Shown here in pieces: positions 1 through 9,400 of a stretch of 64,000 bases of DNA. Origin of the DNA: an uncultured Aquimarina sp. Lineage in GTDB: Bacteria > Bacteroidota > Bacteroidia > Flavobacteriales > Flavobacteriaceae. The position numbers were made by a program, and so were the translations under genes. Position 1 is the stretch's first letter; each line of letters begins with the position of its first letter. Under the pieces are notes generated by a model. The model saw only the letters and a program-made list of their open reading frames with translations, did no database searches and was not told the DNA's origin. Where the stretch lies: assembly GCA_947489685.1 (NCBI GenBank), contig CANLEM010000004.1, positions 1 to 64,000 of the forward strand. Direction: 5' to 3'.

Positions 1-251
1 ACAAAATCCAATATATCTTCAATGAACTAAACAAAACTAAAAACCCGTTTTGCGGGTGCAAACATATAACCATTTTATAAACCAACAATGACTTTTTTAA
101 AGAAAATTTTCAGAAATAAAGAAAAGCCCTGATTTTAAAAAAGATAGAAAGCGAAGATAATAAAATTATTGAAACTGAAGATGCGTTTTTTACAATTTTT
201 CTTTAGTCAAGAATACCCTTCAAAATTCAACTAATAAAAAACTAATACTAT
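1..251. other. Intergenic left edge, no gene seen
   Basis: No credible coding frame is visible. A short hairpin (acccg / cgggt, 43-57) lies near the left edge and could be the terminator of a gene outside the window, but it has only five pairs and no following T-run. The rest is AT-rich sequence leading to the stop codon of the minus-strand DUF4294 gene. Confidence 0.5.
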
Positions 252-968
252 TTAATTCTTGGTTGCTTTTGTTTTAGTGGTATCTGACCATTTGTTTCGA
301 AGATCATAAAAGCTAAAATCTAAGGCTGTCTTTTGCTCTTTTAAAACATTCGCCTGAAAACCACGCTGTAGTATATCTTCTATCCAATAATCTTCTTCTA
401 TATTAATTGGATCATATTTTTCTTTTAAGGATATACTAAAAAGACTGGCTGTCTTATTATACCAAAAAGCTCGCCAACCACTTCTGTATTCTTTTACAAG
501 TTCGAACATGGTCTTTCCCGTTTGGCGATTAATTAATTTCACTAAGATTTGTCCTTCGGTTCTTGTAAGTTTTTTTAATTCTGCTGTAAATTCTTCTTCC
601 ATATATTTTTGAAGAATTTTTATATATTTTTTCTTCCCTCTTTTAGAGTTTATGTTTTCTAACCTTTCATTAAGCGAAATCAATCTATCAGCAGCAAGTT
701 TGGCATAAGGATACACTTTTCGTGTCTTACGTCTTAAAATAAGGTACCGCCTCCTTGCCAATTTATCATCAAATTTAAGCCTACCTAATATAACAACTTC
801 GTCTAGATCAATAGCTTCATGAGGAATCGTATCTCCTTCTATAATATAGTATTGAACATACGCTGTTGTATCTACCTTAGAGGAGTCAATTCTAGGTTTC
901 ACTTCTTTTTGTGCCAAAAGAACTCCGGCATAAAAAAATATGAAGATATGTAGCAACTGTCTTAACAT
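252..968 (-). CDS. DUF4294 domain-containing exported protein
   Basis: A 238-residue protein of the DUF4294 family, which is conserved in Flavobacteriia and has no established biochemical role. Residues 1-19 form a typical signal peptide ending at LAQ, so the protein is probably periplasmic or anchored outside the inner membrane. The body holds the family hallmarks: a GDTIPHE-IDLDEVV segment, a very basic RRRYLILRRKTRKVYPYAKLA stretch, and a Trp-rich RSGWRAFWYN motif near residue 165. It stands alone on the minus strand, divergent from the M42 peptidase gene. Two overlapping copies of a TAATTTTG -7 element (986-993 and 997-1004 on the opposite strand) lie just upstream and may be its promoter. 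Family assignment is firm and function is unknown. Confidence 0.85.
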   Translation of the reverse strand: MLRQLLHIFIFFYAGVLLAQKEVKPRIDSSKVDTTAYVQYYIIEGDTIPHEAIDLDEVVILGRLKFDDKLARRRYLILRRKTRKVYPYAKLAADRLISLNERLENINSKRGKKKYIKILQKYMEEEFTAELKKLTRTEGQILVKLINRQTGKTMFELVKEYRSGWRAFWYNKTASLFSISLKEKYDPINIEEDYWIEDILQRGFQANVLKEQKTALDFSFYDLRNKWSDTTKTKATKN

Positions 969-1083
969 AGTAAATTTAGGTCTTCCAAAATTATTCCAAA
1001 ATTAGTAATTAACATATTTTAAATCGCTAAATCTATGTGAATATTATTAAATTCGTAAAAACAAAACTTGATTATATAATACT

Positions 1084-2175
1084 ATGGCTAAAAAAAGCAT
1101 ACTTAATAAAAAGTCATTGACTTTTCTCGAAAAATATTTGAACAATGCTGCTCCGACAGGATATGAATGGGAAGGGCAAAAAATCTGGATGAACTACCTA
1201 AAACCTTATGTTGATGATTTTATTACTGATACCTACGGAACTGCGGTAGGTGTAATAAACCCTAAAGCAAAATACAAAGTAGTTATTGAAGGACATGCGG
1301 ATGAAATATCGTGGTATGTAAATTACATTACTGATAATGGTTTGATATATGTTATTAGGAACGGAGGAAGTGATCATCAAATAGCAACTTCTAAACGAGT
1401 AAATATACATACCAAAAAAGGGATTGTAAAAGGCGTATTTGGATGGCCCGCTATACATACTAGGAACAAAGCCAAAGAAGAAGCTCCTAAATTAAGTAAT
1501 ATCTGTATTGATGTAGGGTGTTCTACCAAAGAAGAAGTACTTAAATTAGGAGTACATGTAGGTTGCGTTATTACATATCCCGATGAGTTTTTTATATTGA
1601 ATAAAGATAAATTTGTTTGTCGAGCATTAGATAACCGTATGGGTGGTTTTATGATTGCCGAAGTGGCTCGGTTACTAAAAGAAAACAAGAAGAAACTACC
1701 GTTTGGATTGTACATTACTAACTCTGTACAAGAAGAAATTGGTTTGAGAGGTGCTGAGATGATTACCCAAACTATAAAACCGGACGTTGCGATAGTAACG
1801 GACGTTTGTCATGACACCACTACCCCTATGATTGAAAAGAAAACTCAGGGAGAAACTAAAATTGGGGATGGACCTGTAATTTCGTATGCTCCCGCTGTTC
1901 AAAATAGATTAAGAGAGCTGCTTATCGATACTGCCGAGGATAAAAAAATACCTTTTCAGCGAATGGCTTCTAGTAGAATGACAGGTACCGATACCGATGC
2001 TTTTGCATATAGTAATGGTGGCGTTGCTTCTGCCTTAATATCTTTACCGCTGCGATATATGCATACTACTGTCGAAATGGTACATAGAGATGATGTAGAA
2101 AATGTGATTAAATTAATTTATGAAAGTTTACTTAACATAAAATCGGGAGCTACTTTCAGTTATTTCGAAAAGTAA
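1084..2175 (+). CDS. M42 family metallopeptidase (glutamyl aminopeptidase/endoglucanase family)
   Basis: A 363-residue cytoplasmic aminopeptidase of family M42 (tetrahedral, TET-type peptidases). No signal peptide is present. The metal-binding and catalytic positions expected for the family can be followed: a GHADE motif near residue 71, LDNRMGG near 183 (bridging Asp), QEEIGLRGA near 216 (catalytic Glu pair), VTDVCHD near 239 and RYMHTTVEM near 328 (C-terminal His). Length matches the family. These enzymes usually form dodecameric shells that trim peptides released by ATP-dependent proteases; that is family knowledge, not shown here. The gene is monocistronic, with a terminator hairpin directly after it at 2202-2229. 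Confidence 0.92.
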   Translation: MAKKSILNKKSLTFLEKYLNNAAPTGYEWEGQKIWMNYLKPYVDDFITDTYGTAVGVINPKAKYKVVIEGHADEISWYVNYITDNGLIYVIRNGGSDHQIATSKRVNIHTKKGIVKGVFGWPAIHTRNKAKEEAPKLSNICIDVGCSTKEEVLKLGVHVGCVITYPDEFFILNKDKFVCRALDNRMGGFMIAEVARLLKENKKKLPFGLYITNSVQEEIGLRGAEMITQTIKPDVAIVTDVCHDTTTPMIEKKTQGETKIGDGPVISYAPAVQNRLRELLIDTAEDKKIPFQRMASSRMTGTDTDAFAYSNGGVASALISLPLRYMHTTVEMVHRDDVENVIKLIYESLLNIKSGATFSYFEK

Positions 2176-2201
2176 AACTAATTGCTGATAAAATTATATG
2201 G

Positions 2202-2229
2202 AGCTGTTTCTTTTGGAAGCAGCTTTTAT
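2202..2229 (+). terminator. Rho-independent terminator after M42 peptidase
   Basis: The stem agctgtttc (2202-2210) pairs with gaagcagct (2216-2224) with one G-U pair and a five-base loop, followed by a T-rich tail. It separates the peptidase gene from the convergent symporter gene. Confidence 0.7.
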
Positions 2230-2231
2230 AT

Positions 2232-4022
2232 TTAATGACCTACTGATTTTCCTGCATTATTAGGAATTCTAATATCCTCTACAATATCCTGAACCTCCTT
2301 GGGTGGAGCTTGAGTAAAACGACAAACGATTAAAGAGACTGAAAAATTAATCAGCATTGCAATGGCCCCAAACCCCTCTGGGGAAATACCCAGCCACCAC
2401 TCTTCTTTAGGAGGTAAAACATCATCAAACCATCCTAACTTATATTTTATCATATATAGTAACATGCAAAATATCCCCACGATCATACCCGCAATGGCTC
2501 CTTCCTTATTCATTCGTTTATAAAATATCCCAAGAACAATAGCTGGAAAAAAAGATGCCGCCGCCAAACCAAATGCCAAAGCCACAACCGCGGCTACAAA
2601 ACCAGGTGGATTTATCCCAAAATAACCAGCCACACATACTGCCGCTATAGCCGAAATGCGTGCTGCAATAAGTTCTCCTTTTTCTGAAATACTTGGTTTT
2701 ATCATTTTTTTAATCAAATCATGAGAAACCGAAGAAGATATAACTAGCAACAATCCAGCTGCTGTAGATAGGGCCGCAGCCAAACCACCAGCTGCTACCA
2801 GAGCAATGACCCAATTGGGAAGCCTAGCTATTTCTGGATTTGCTAATACCATAATATCCCTGTCCACAAATAACTCATTCTTTGTAGATGCATCTGCATT
2901 GGAGATTATACGTTCGCCGTATTCTCCTCGTTTTTCTCCATCAAAGATTGGTTTGTTTTTATTTCCTTTTACCGCAGGTCCGTTATGATATTGTAATTTT
3001 CCATCTCCATTCTTATCAATCCAACCTAGTAATGCTGTGTCTTCCCAATTTTTAAACCACACTGGTAATTCTTCATACCCTTTGCCGTGTACTGATGATA
3101 TAAGATTTGTTTTGGCAAAAACCGCCACAGCAGGAGCTGTTGTATACAATATTGCAATTAAAAGTAATGCATAACCAGCAGATTTACGAGCGTCTTTTAC
3201 TCGTTTAACTGTAAAAAAACGTACAATAACATGAGGTAATCCAGCGGTTCCTACCATAAGGGCCAGAGTTATGGCAAATACATCCAATAGAGATTTAGAA
3301 CCATTGGTATATTCTTCAAACCCTAATTCGGTACTTAATCCATCCAACTTATCTAATAAATACACGCCCGAACCATCTGCCATTTTATCTCCAAACCCTA
3401 ATTGCGGAATAGGGTTGCCTGTCATCTGGATAGAGATAAAAATAGCCGGGACCATAAATGCAAAAATTAACACACAATATTGTGCTACCTGTGTATATGT
3501 AATCCCTTTCATCCCACCTAAGACCGCATAAAAGAGAACGATAATCATCCCTATAAATACCCCGGTATTAATATCTACTTCTAGAAATCTAGAGAATACT
3601 ATCCCAACTCCTCTCATCTGCCCAGCTACATATGTAAATGATACCAATAGTGCACAAAACACAGCTACAGATCTAGCTGTTTTTGAATAATAACGATCTC
3701 CTATAAAATCTGGCACAGTAAATTTTCCGAATTTCCGTAAATAAGGAGCAAGTAACAGTGCTAATAGCACATATCCTCCTGTCCAACCCATGAGATACAC
3801 AGAACCATCATACCCAGCAAAAGCAATTATACCTGCCATAGAAATAAATGAAGCTGCGCTCATCCAATCGGCAGCTGTTGCCATTCCGTTAGCCAATGGA
3901 GAAACCCCTCCTCCTGCAACGTAGAATTCTTTTGTTGAAGAAGCTTTAGACCAAATTGCAATACCTATATAGAGGGTAAAAGTTAATCCCACCAAAATAT
4001 ATGTCCATATTTGTACACTCAT
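2232..4022 (-). CDS. Sodium:solute symporter, large subunit (VC_2705/acetate-permease-like family)
   Basis: A 596-residue polytopic inner-membrane protein of the SSS superfamily. It starts with a TM helix and the conserved block ADWMSAASFISMAG near residue 52, which contributes to the sodium/substrate site. Many hydrophobic helices follow, and the GLAAALSTAAGLLLVISSSVSHD motif near 410-432 is typical of ActP-like permeases. A hydrophilic insert around residues 305-390, including an Asp-rich DKNGDGKL stretch, is characteristic of the VC_2705 subgroup. The downstream position after a DUF4212 gene, with a 6-base gap, supports a two-component transporter. The substrate is probably a short carboxylate such as acetate; this is inferred from family only. 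Confidence 0.88.
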   Translation of the reverse strand: MSVQIWTYILVGLTFTLYIGIAIWSKASSTKEFYVAGGGVSPLANGMATAADWMSAASFISMAGIIAFAGYDGSVYLMGWTGGYVLLALLLAPYLRKFGKFTVPDFIGDRYYSKTARSVAVFCALLVSFTYVAGQMRGVGIVFSRFLEVDINTGVFIGMIIVLFYAVLGGMKGITYTQVAQYCVLIFAFMVPAIFISIQMTGNPIPQLGFGDKMADGSGVYLLDKLDGLSTELGFEEYTNGSKSLLDVFAITLALMVGTAGLPHVIVRFFTVKRVKDARKSAGYALLLIAILYTTAPAVAVFAKTNLISSVHGKGYEELPVWFKNWEDTALLGWIDKNGDGKLQYHNGPAVKGNKNKPIFDGEKRGEYGERIISNADASTKNELFVDRDIMVLANPEIARLPNWVIALVAAGGLAAALSTAAGLLLVISSSVSHDLIKKMIKPSISEKGELIAARISAIAAVCVAGYFGINPPGFVAAVVALAFGLAAASFFPAIVLGIFYKRMNKEGAIAGMIVGIFCMLLYMIKYKLGWFDDVLPPKEEWWLGISPEGFGAIAMLINFSVSLIVCRFTQAPPKEVQDIVEDIRIPNNAGKSVGH

Positions 4023-4028
4023 AATACC

Positions 4029-4313
4029 CTATTTATTGATTTCTTTTTTGTTATCCTGATCATATCCATATTTCCTGTCGAGGTTATTCATTAACCTGAC
4101 ATAAATAAAAATTAGAATCACAAATACATAAATAGAACCTTGTTGAGCAAACCAAAAACCAAGTTTAAAGCCTCCTATACGAATTTGATTTAGTGTATCT
4201 TTAAATAAAATTCCTGCTCCATAGGATACCATAAACCAAATACCTAATAGAATAATTAGGTATTTTAAATTTTGTTTCCAATATGCTTTAGCTTTATCCT
4301 GTTTTTCAGACAT
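4029..4313 (-). CDS. DUF4212 protein, small subunit of sodium:solute symporter
   Basis: A 94-residue membrane protein with two predicted TM helices (about residues 15-33 and 52-70) and charged ends, matching the DUF4212 small subunit that always accompanies VC_2705-type symporters. The family signature AYWKQNLKYL at the N-terminus and GFKLGFWFAQQGSIYVFV in the second helix are visible. It is the promoter-proximal gene, six bases ahead of the symporter on the minus strand, so the pair is almost certainly cotranscribed. Confidence 0.88.
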   Translation of the reverse strand: MSEKQDKAKAYWKQNLKYLIILLGIWFMVSYGAGILFKDTLNQIRIGGFKLGFWFAQQGSIYVFVILIFIYVRLMNNLDRKYGYDQDNKKEINK

Positions 4314-4468
4314 AGTTTTGAATTAAAAAGTGTGAAATTGAGTCAATGAATTTAATTAATATAAATTAGATATCCGGTTACCATATTTTTCTTCTTTAAA
4401 ATTCATCCCATTATTATGGCTTGTATTGGTATATTCTCTAATTTTAGAAAAGATTTTACCTTTTAAAA

Positions 4469-5023
4469 GTGCCTGATGAATTAATAGACATATTAAATGA
4501 TGCCGGAAATCCTACTGGTGAAGTACGCCTGAAATCTGATGCACATCGTTTGGGTCTTTTTCATGCTAGTGTTCATATTTGGCTGTATACTCAAAATGGA
4601 GAAGTATTATTGCAAAAACGTGCAGATGGTAAAGATACCTATCCAGGATTATGGGATGTATCGGTAGCTGGTCATATAAGCACTAATGAGTCTCCAAAAA
4701 CTTCGGCCATTAGAGAGATTTCGGAAGAGATCGGTATTACTATTGACTCCAAAGAACTCTTATTTATAGGTAACTATATAGCAAAGAAGATACCTACCCC
4801 TTCTATTTTTGATAATGAGTTTCATCATATTTATATTACACAATTAAAAACTCCTATGACATCTTTACAATTGCAACAAGAAGAAGTATCGGATATTGCT
4901 TTAATTAAACTTGATGAATTGGTGGATATTTTGAAAGATACTGAAAGATCTAAAGAATATGTACCTCATGACAAAAAGTACTTTGAGATGATTTTTAAAG
5001 AAATTAAACATCGAATATCCTGA
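4469..5023 (+). CDS. Nudix hydrolase
   Basis: A 184-residue Nudix protein. The full Nudix box is present: G69, E75, R83-E84, E87-E88 and G90 follow the G-x5-E-x7-RE-x2-EE-x-G pattern, providing the Mg2+-binding site. The N-terminal half (ILNDAGNPTGEVRL, FHASVHIWLY, LLQKRADGKDTYPGLWDVSVAGH) resembles the isopentenyl-diphosphate isomerase-like/YfcD group of Nudix enzymes, but true Idi activity cannot be claimed. The start is GTG at 4469; the reading frame shows no nearer ATG consistent with the conserved N-terminus. It is a single gene between the divergent symporter pair and dps. The substrate is unknown. Confidence 0.9.
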   Translation: MPDELIDILNDAGNPTGEVRLKSDAHRLGLFHASVHIWLYTQNGEVLLQKRADGKDTYPGLWDVSVAGHISTNESPKTSAIREISEEIGITIDSKELLFIGNYIAKKIPTPSIFDNEFHHIYITQLKTPMTSLQLQQEEVSDIALIKLDELVDILKDTERSKEYVPHDKKYFEMIFKEIKHRIS

Positions 5024-5076
5024 TATAGCTATTGCAACTAACTATTAAAAATAGCTATTAACCAAACAAACTATAG

Positions 5077-5084
5077 TAATTTTG
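5077..5084 (+). promoter_or_regulatory. Putative -7 element (TAATTTTG) for dps
   Basis: TAATTTTG matches the Bacteroidetes primary-sigma -7 consensus TAnnTTTG and lies 33 bases before the dps start, leaving a short leader. No clear -33 TTG is seen at the usual spacing, so stress regulation may involve other factors. Confidence 0.5.
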
Positions 5085-5116
5085 TATTGAAAATAAATAA
5101 TCAATAAACAAAAACT

Positions 5117-5569
5117 ATGGAAAATTCAAATAAAAAGACAATAGATACTTTAAATATCTTACTAGCAGACTATCATATGCATTATCAAAAGCTCAGAAAC
5201 TTTCATTGGAACATTACCGGACCGCACTTTTTTGAACTTCATCTTAAATTTGAAGAACTTTATGAAGATGCTAAGCTAAAAATTGACGAAATTGCGGAAA
5301 GAATATTAACCTTAAGAGGTACGCCACTAAGCAATTTTAGCTCTTATTTAAAAGCTTCTAATATCGAAGAATCAGATAACACTTTGGCAGATCATCAAAT
5401 GGTATCGGCAATATTAGAGGATCACAAGGCTCTTTTGACGCAACTCAAAAGCGTAAACGTAGAGGCAGAAGAACTTAAGGATGATGGAACATTAGATATT
5501 ACAGGAACTTATATTGGAGAATTAGAAAAAACCAGTTGGATGCTCAATGCTTGGAATCAAAGAAATTAA
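5117..5569 (+). CDS. dps: Dps-family DNA starvation/ferritin-like protein
   Basis: A 150-residue Dps mini-ferritin. The intersubunit ferroxidase signature is clear: NFHWNITGPHFFELH near residues 29-43 (His of HW and the later His), followed by FEELYEDAKLKIDEIAERI with the acidic ligands around residues 46-62. Dps forms 12-subunit shells that oxidise and store iron with peroxide as oxidant, protecting DNA. The lysine-containing N-terminal tail is short, so DNA binding is uncertain. The 3' end overlaps the next gene by 23 bases in another frame, suggesting translational coupling. Confidence 0.93.
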   Translation: MENSNKKTIDTLNILLADYHMHYQKLRNFHWNITGPHFFELHLKFEELYEDAKLKIDEIAERILTLRGTPLSNFSSYLKASNIEESDNTLADHQMVSAILEDHKALLTQLKSVNVEAEELKDDGTLDITGTYIGELEKTSWMLNAWNQRN

Positions 5570-6422
5570 AATATATACTCTATCATGCCTAATGGTATTG
5601 GCTTCTTTTACCGTAAGTTGTCAAAAAATTAAGGATACTAAACTTAAAAAAGTAACCGCCCTTTCTAATAGGATAGGAGAAATATCGGGCGTTGTTGCAT
5701 TATCCAAAAATCAAATATTTGCTATAAATGATTCTGGCAATAAGAATACACTCTTTAAACTAAACCAAGAAGGGAAAATCCTTGAAGAAATTCGAATTCC
5801 GGGTGCTAAAAATGTTGATTGGGAAGATTTGGCATATGATCATAAAGGCAACATATATATTGGAGATTTTGGTAACAACACAAATGATCGAAAAGATTTG
5901 ACTATTTATAAAATCTCTGGTCTATCATCTAACAAAATTATAGTTTCGGAGATTCATTTTTTTCTTGAAGATCAAAAAAAATTTCCGCCTAAGAAAAAGA
6001 ATTTAAATTTTGACATAGAAGCTTTTATCTATTTAGACGGAAGCTTCTATTTATTCTCAAAAAATAGAAGCTCAAAGTTTGAAGGAACTACCAAGTTATA
6101 TAAACTTTCTGCTACTCCTGGTAAACAGGTAGCCAAACTAATAGGCAAATACAATACGTGTAATGACTCTTCTGATTGTTTTATTACCGGTGCCGCTATT
6201 AACAAAAAGAAAAATAAAATAGCTTTACTTACTTATAATAAACTCTTTGTTATTTCAGATTTTAAAAAAGATCATTTTTTTGACGGCACGATACAAAAAA
6301 TAAAACTTAATCATCATTCTCAAAAAGAAGGTATAAGTTTTAAAAATGATTCTGTATTAATAATTACTGATGAAAAAGCAAAACACAAGAGCGCTGGATT
6401 GTATGAATATTATTTGGATTAA
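5547..6422 (+). CDS. Beta-propeller-like lipoprotein, function unknown
   Basis: A 291-residue putative lipoprotein: a hydrophobic stretch ending in FTVSC (Cys near residue 25) looks like a lipobox. The body contains repeated patterns seen in NHL/SdiA-regulated-like propellers, for example EISGVVALSKNQIFAINDSG, DWEDLAYDHKGNIYIGDFGN and KEGISFKNDSVLIITDE. A bladed fold that binds a ligand or cell-wall component is plausible, but I recognise no catalytic residues. The start at 5547 lies inside dps; an internal ATG at 5592 would shorten the basic n-region of the signal, so the upstream start is preferred. Dps and this gene are probably one transcript. It is convergent with the large phosphoesterase gene, only eight bases away. 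Confidence 0.7.
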   Translation: MLGIKEIKIYTLSCLMVLASFTVSCQKIKDTKLKKVTALSNRIGEISGVVALSKNQIFAINDSGNKNTLFKLNQEGKILEEIRIPGAKNVDWEDLAYDHKGNIYIGDFGNNTNDRKDLTIYKISGLSSNKIIVSEIHFFLEDQKKFPPKKKNLNFDIEAFIYLDGSFYLFSKNRSSKFEGTTKLYKLSATPGKQVAKLIGKYNTCNDSSDCFITGAAINKKKNKIALLTYNKLFVISDFKKDHFFDGTIQKIKLNHHSQKEGISFKNDSVLIITDEKAKHKSAGLYEYYLD

Positions 6423-6430
6423 CATCAAAC

Positions 6431-9400
6431 TTAAAAATCCAAACCGAGCCCAAAAGTAAATCGCACTCCGTCATCGCTATTAAATAACCCCAACTGCCCT
6501 CCTATTGCATCCATGGCATTTAGCCACATTCCTCCTCCAAAAGAGTTATGCCATTTGTCCGAATCTTCTCCGTCTAGCCATACTCTTCCTAAATCGGCAC
6601 CTCCAAATACTCCTATTTGTAATGGTAACAAACCTGTTTTGAATCTATTGAAACTATACCTAAGATCATTGCTAAATGCCAATGCACTTTCGCCAGTAAA
6701 TCTTTCTAATCGAAAACCTCTTAGCCCTTTGACACCTCCTAAAGTTGCTGCTTGATACAGCTCAAAGTCATCACCAATATTTATTTGAGCTATAAGATCT
6801 GTTTTGAGTACTAGTTTTCGGTTTTTTGAGATCGCATTATAAAAACCTAATTTAGGAATAACATACCCAAACATCGTATCTGTATTATCTACATTTGCCG
6901 TAGCTCCAACTTGCAAGCTAAATAACATACCCCTAGTTGGATTGACTTTGTTATCATAACTCTCGAATTTATAATGCACATCTAAGTTTGCAAAAAACTT
7001 TCTCTCAAAAAAATCAGGATCTGCTGTTACAAAATCGAGCCCAGAGGTAATAAATCTATCTGGAGAGTCATTGATTTCTACTCCTTCATACTTTCCTTTA
7101 ATAGAAAATTGACTTCCATAATTATTTCTTCTCGCTACGCCAATTCCTATAGACCATATTCCTGTTTTAACCCTATTAAAATCTAAACCAAGTTCATCAT
7201 CAAAATTGGGTGTTTCATTTCCGAAACCAAAAAAGTTTTGAGCAAAATTTTCACTAGTATACACTCCATCAATTAAGAAGTTCCAATTACCAAAAGCATT
7301 CATAAATTCTCCCGAATAAGAAATATCATATCCCTCTGTCTGAAAATAATATGCTGCCCTTATTCTATGTTTACTTTGGTACGGATTGTTCTTAAATCCT
7401 TTTACGGTATATATATCTGTAAGATTTATATTAACTCCGTCGTCAGGGTTAAAACCAATAAAAGGAGTAATAACGTTGGTTTTATCTATAAACTTGTTAT
7501 AATCATATACATTGTAATTATAAATATCTGTTAATCGCACTTTGGCGCTTCCTTTTTTCTTTATGGTATTAGATTTTGATTTGTGGTCATATATCTGCAA
7601 TTTTCTTCCATTTTCAACAGTATACTCATCATTATTTTGCCCTCCAACAATGCGTATTTTGATTGGATTTTTGCCCTTTCCTTTTACTACAAATTGATCA
7701 TCATCATCCAAACCATATACCCAAATTTCTTTTGTTTTCTTAGAACTATAGGTGGCCTCTCTAAAAGGTACAGATGCCTCTCCTTTTTTAATCCTCGATA
7801 TTTTTATTGTTGTTTCATTGTCTTTTCGAGTAATTTCGAAGAGATCATCTTTATCGGTACCTGTAATAATAACATGCTTAGAAAGATATTTGTAGTAACG
7901 AGAGGCTATATCTTCTAGGCTATTTCTTCTATTCTTTAAAAACCCTTTGATTTTTGTTATTGTCTCATCTTTCAATTCTTGAGGAAGGTTATCAAAAGCT
8001 TCTTCGATATCCTTATCGGTAAGGTTATCCTTAATATGTTTGGCTTGAGATAACCAAACTTCTTCATCTGCATTTTGGATCAGAGCCTTATCTAAGCGAA
8101 GTCCTGATTGGTTGATCCATCTTATTTTTTTGATCTCATCATCATACACCTGAAACTTACGCGATAATGGCGATATAAATTTGACGATATTCAAAATCAA
8201 TCCGTCATAATTACAAAATACCTGATCTCTATCTCTAGGGATGGGTCTGTATATTTTCCCTTTCTCTGTATTGAACTGTGCCCATCTCCATTGATCAGGG
8301 TGACGATCCCAGTCCCCCAGGATCATATCAAATAATCTTGCTCTAATGTAACTTTCTTCATCAATTTGATACTTTTCATCTTTACGCAATTTACTGAGCA
8401 TATCATCGGTACTCTCAATATCATCTGGTTTACCAAAAGAATCGGTATCACTATATTCTTTACCAGGACGTTCTTCTAAAAAATAAATTTCGTTTCCAAA
8501 ATTCTTATTGTATTTACCTAAAGCTGGATGTTTAGGTATATAGTAAATTTTAGGATTGGTATGGTATACACCTGCTGCATCTGCCAATGTGCCTACTGCC
8601 AAAAATGCATATGGGTAACTTGATGTATAAAAATCTGCCAGTATATCTTCGGTATAGGTATCGTCAAAACCGTCATCAAGGTAGGTAAATTTAAAGGCTC
8701 CCTTTTGTAAAAACTGAGTAACGCTTTTTCGCATTGCTCTTAGGCTATATCGTTTTCCATCTTTATCAATCAACCGTAAAGATCTGGTTACCTGCCCTCC
8801 ACCTTGCCTATCGATCGTAAAACCACCCATAAGCGTATCCAATGTAGCTATCGGTACTTTTAAATCTTTACCGTAGACATCTCTATAGTGATCACCCCAC
8901 AATAATTTATATGCTCCAGATTTCTTTACCTCATCCTTATTATATATCGAAGCTGTTGTTTCTTTTTCAAAAGTGTTGGACAAGCCGCTTACGTCAAACT
9001 CTTTTTCTTTTGAGTGCAATTCGGTTTGATATACCAATTTGGCATTATCATTTTCATTACCATAAAAACGAACATTTGAGGAACCATCTGTGTATACATC
9101 CAGCACAGCAAATCCTTGCCCTGGATAAGAAAACAAACCATCTTTACCCAGTGACGCGGCAGAAACCTTAGACCCGGATCCAGAGACTATTTGCTTAAGT
9201 CCATCATTATCGATATACTGTAAAGAATGCTCATGCCCAGATACAAATACCACCTTATCTACTCCTCGGGCCATGGTAGATAGTCTACGCATGAATTTAT
9301 TATAATGCGTATTGGATAAATCCTGAGTAGTAACACCGCCTTGAGCGCGTATCAAAGTTGCTAACGATCCCAAAATAGGTAATGGAATCTTCTTTTTTGA

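Noticed and set aside
43..57. Terminator at the left edge
   Set aside because: The stem has only five pairs and no T-run, so it is mentioned only as a weak hairpin.
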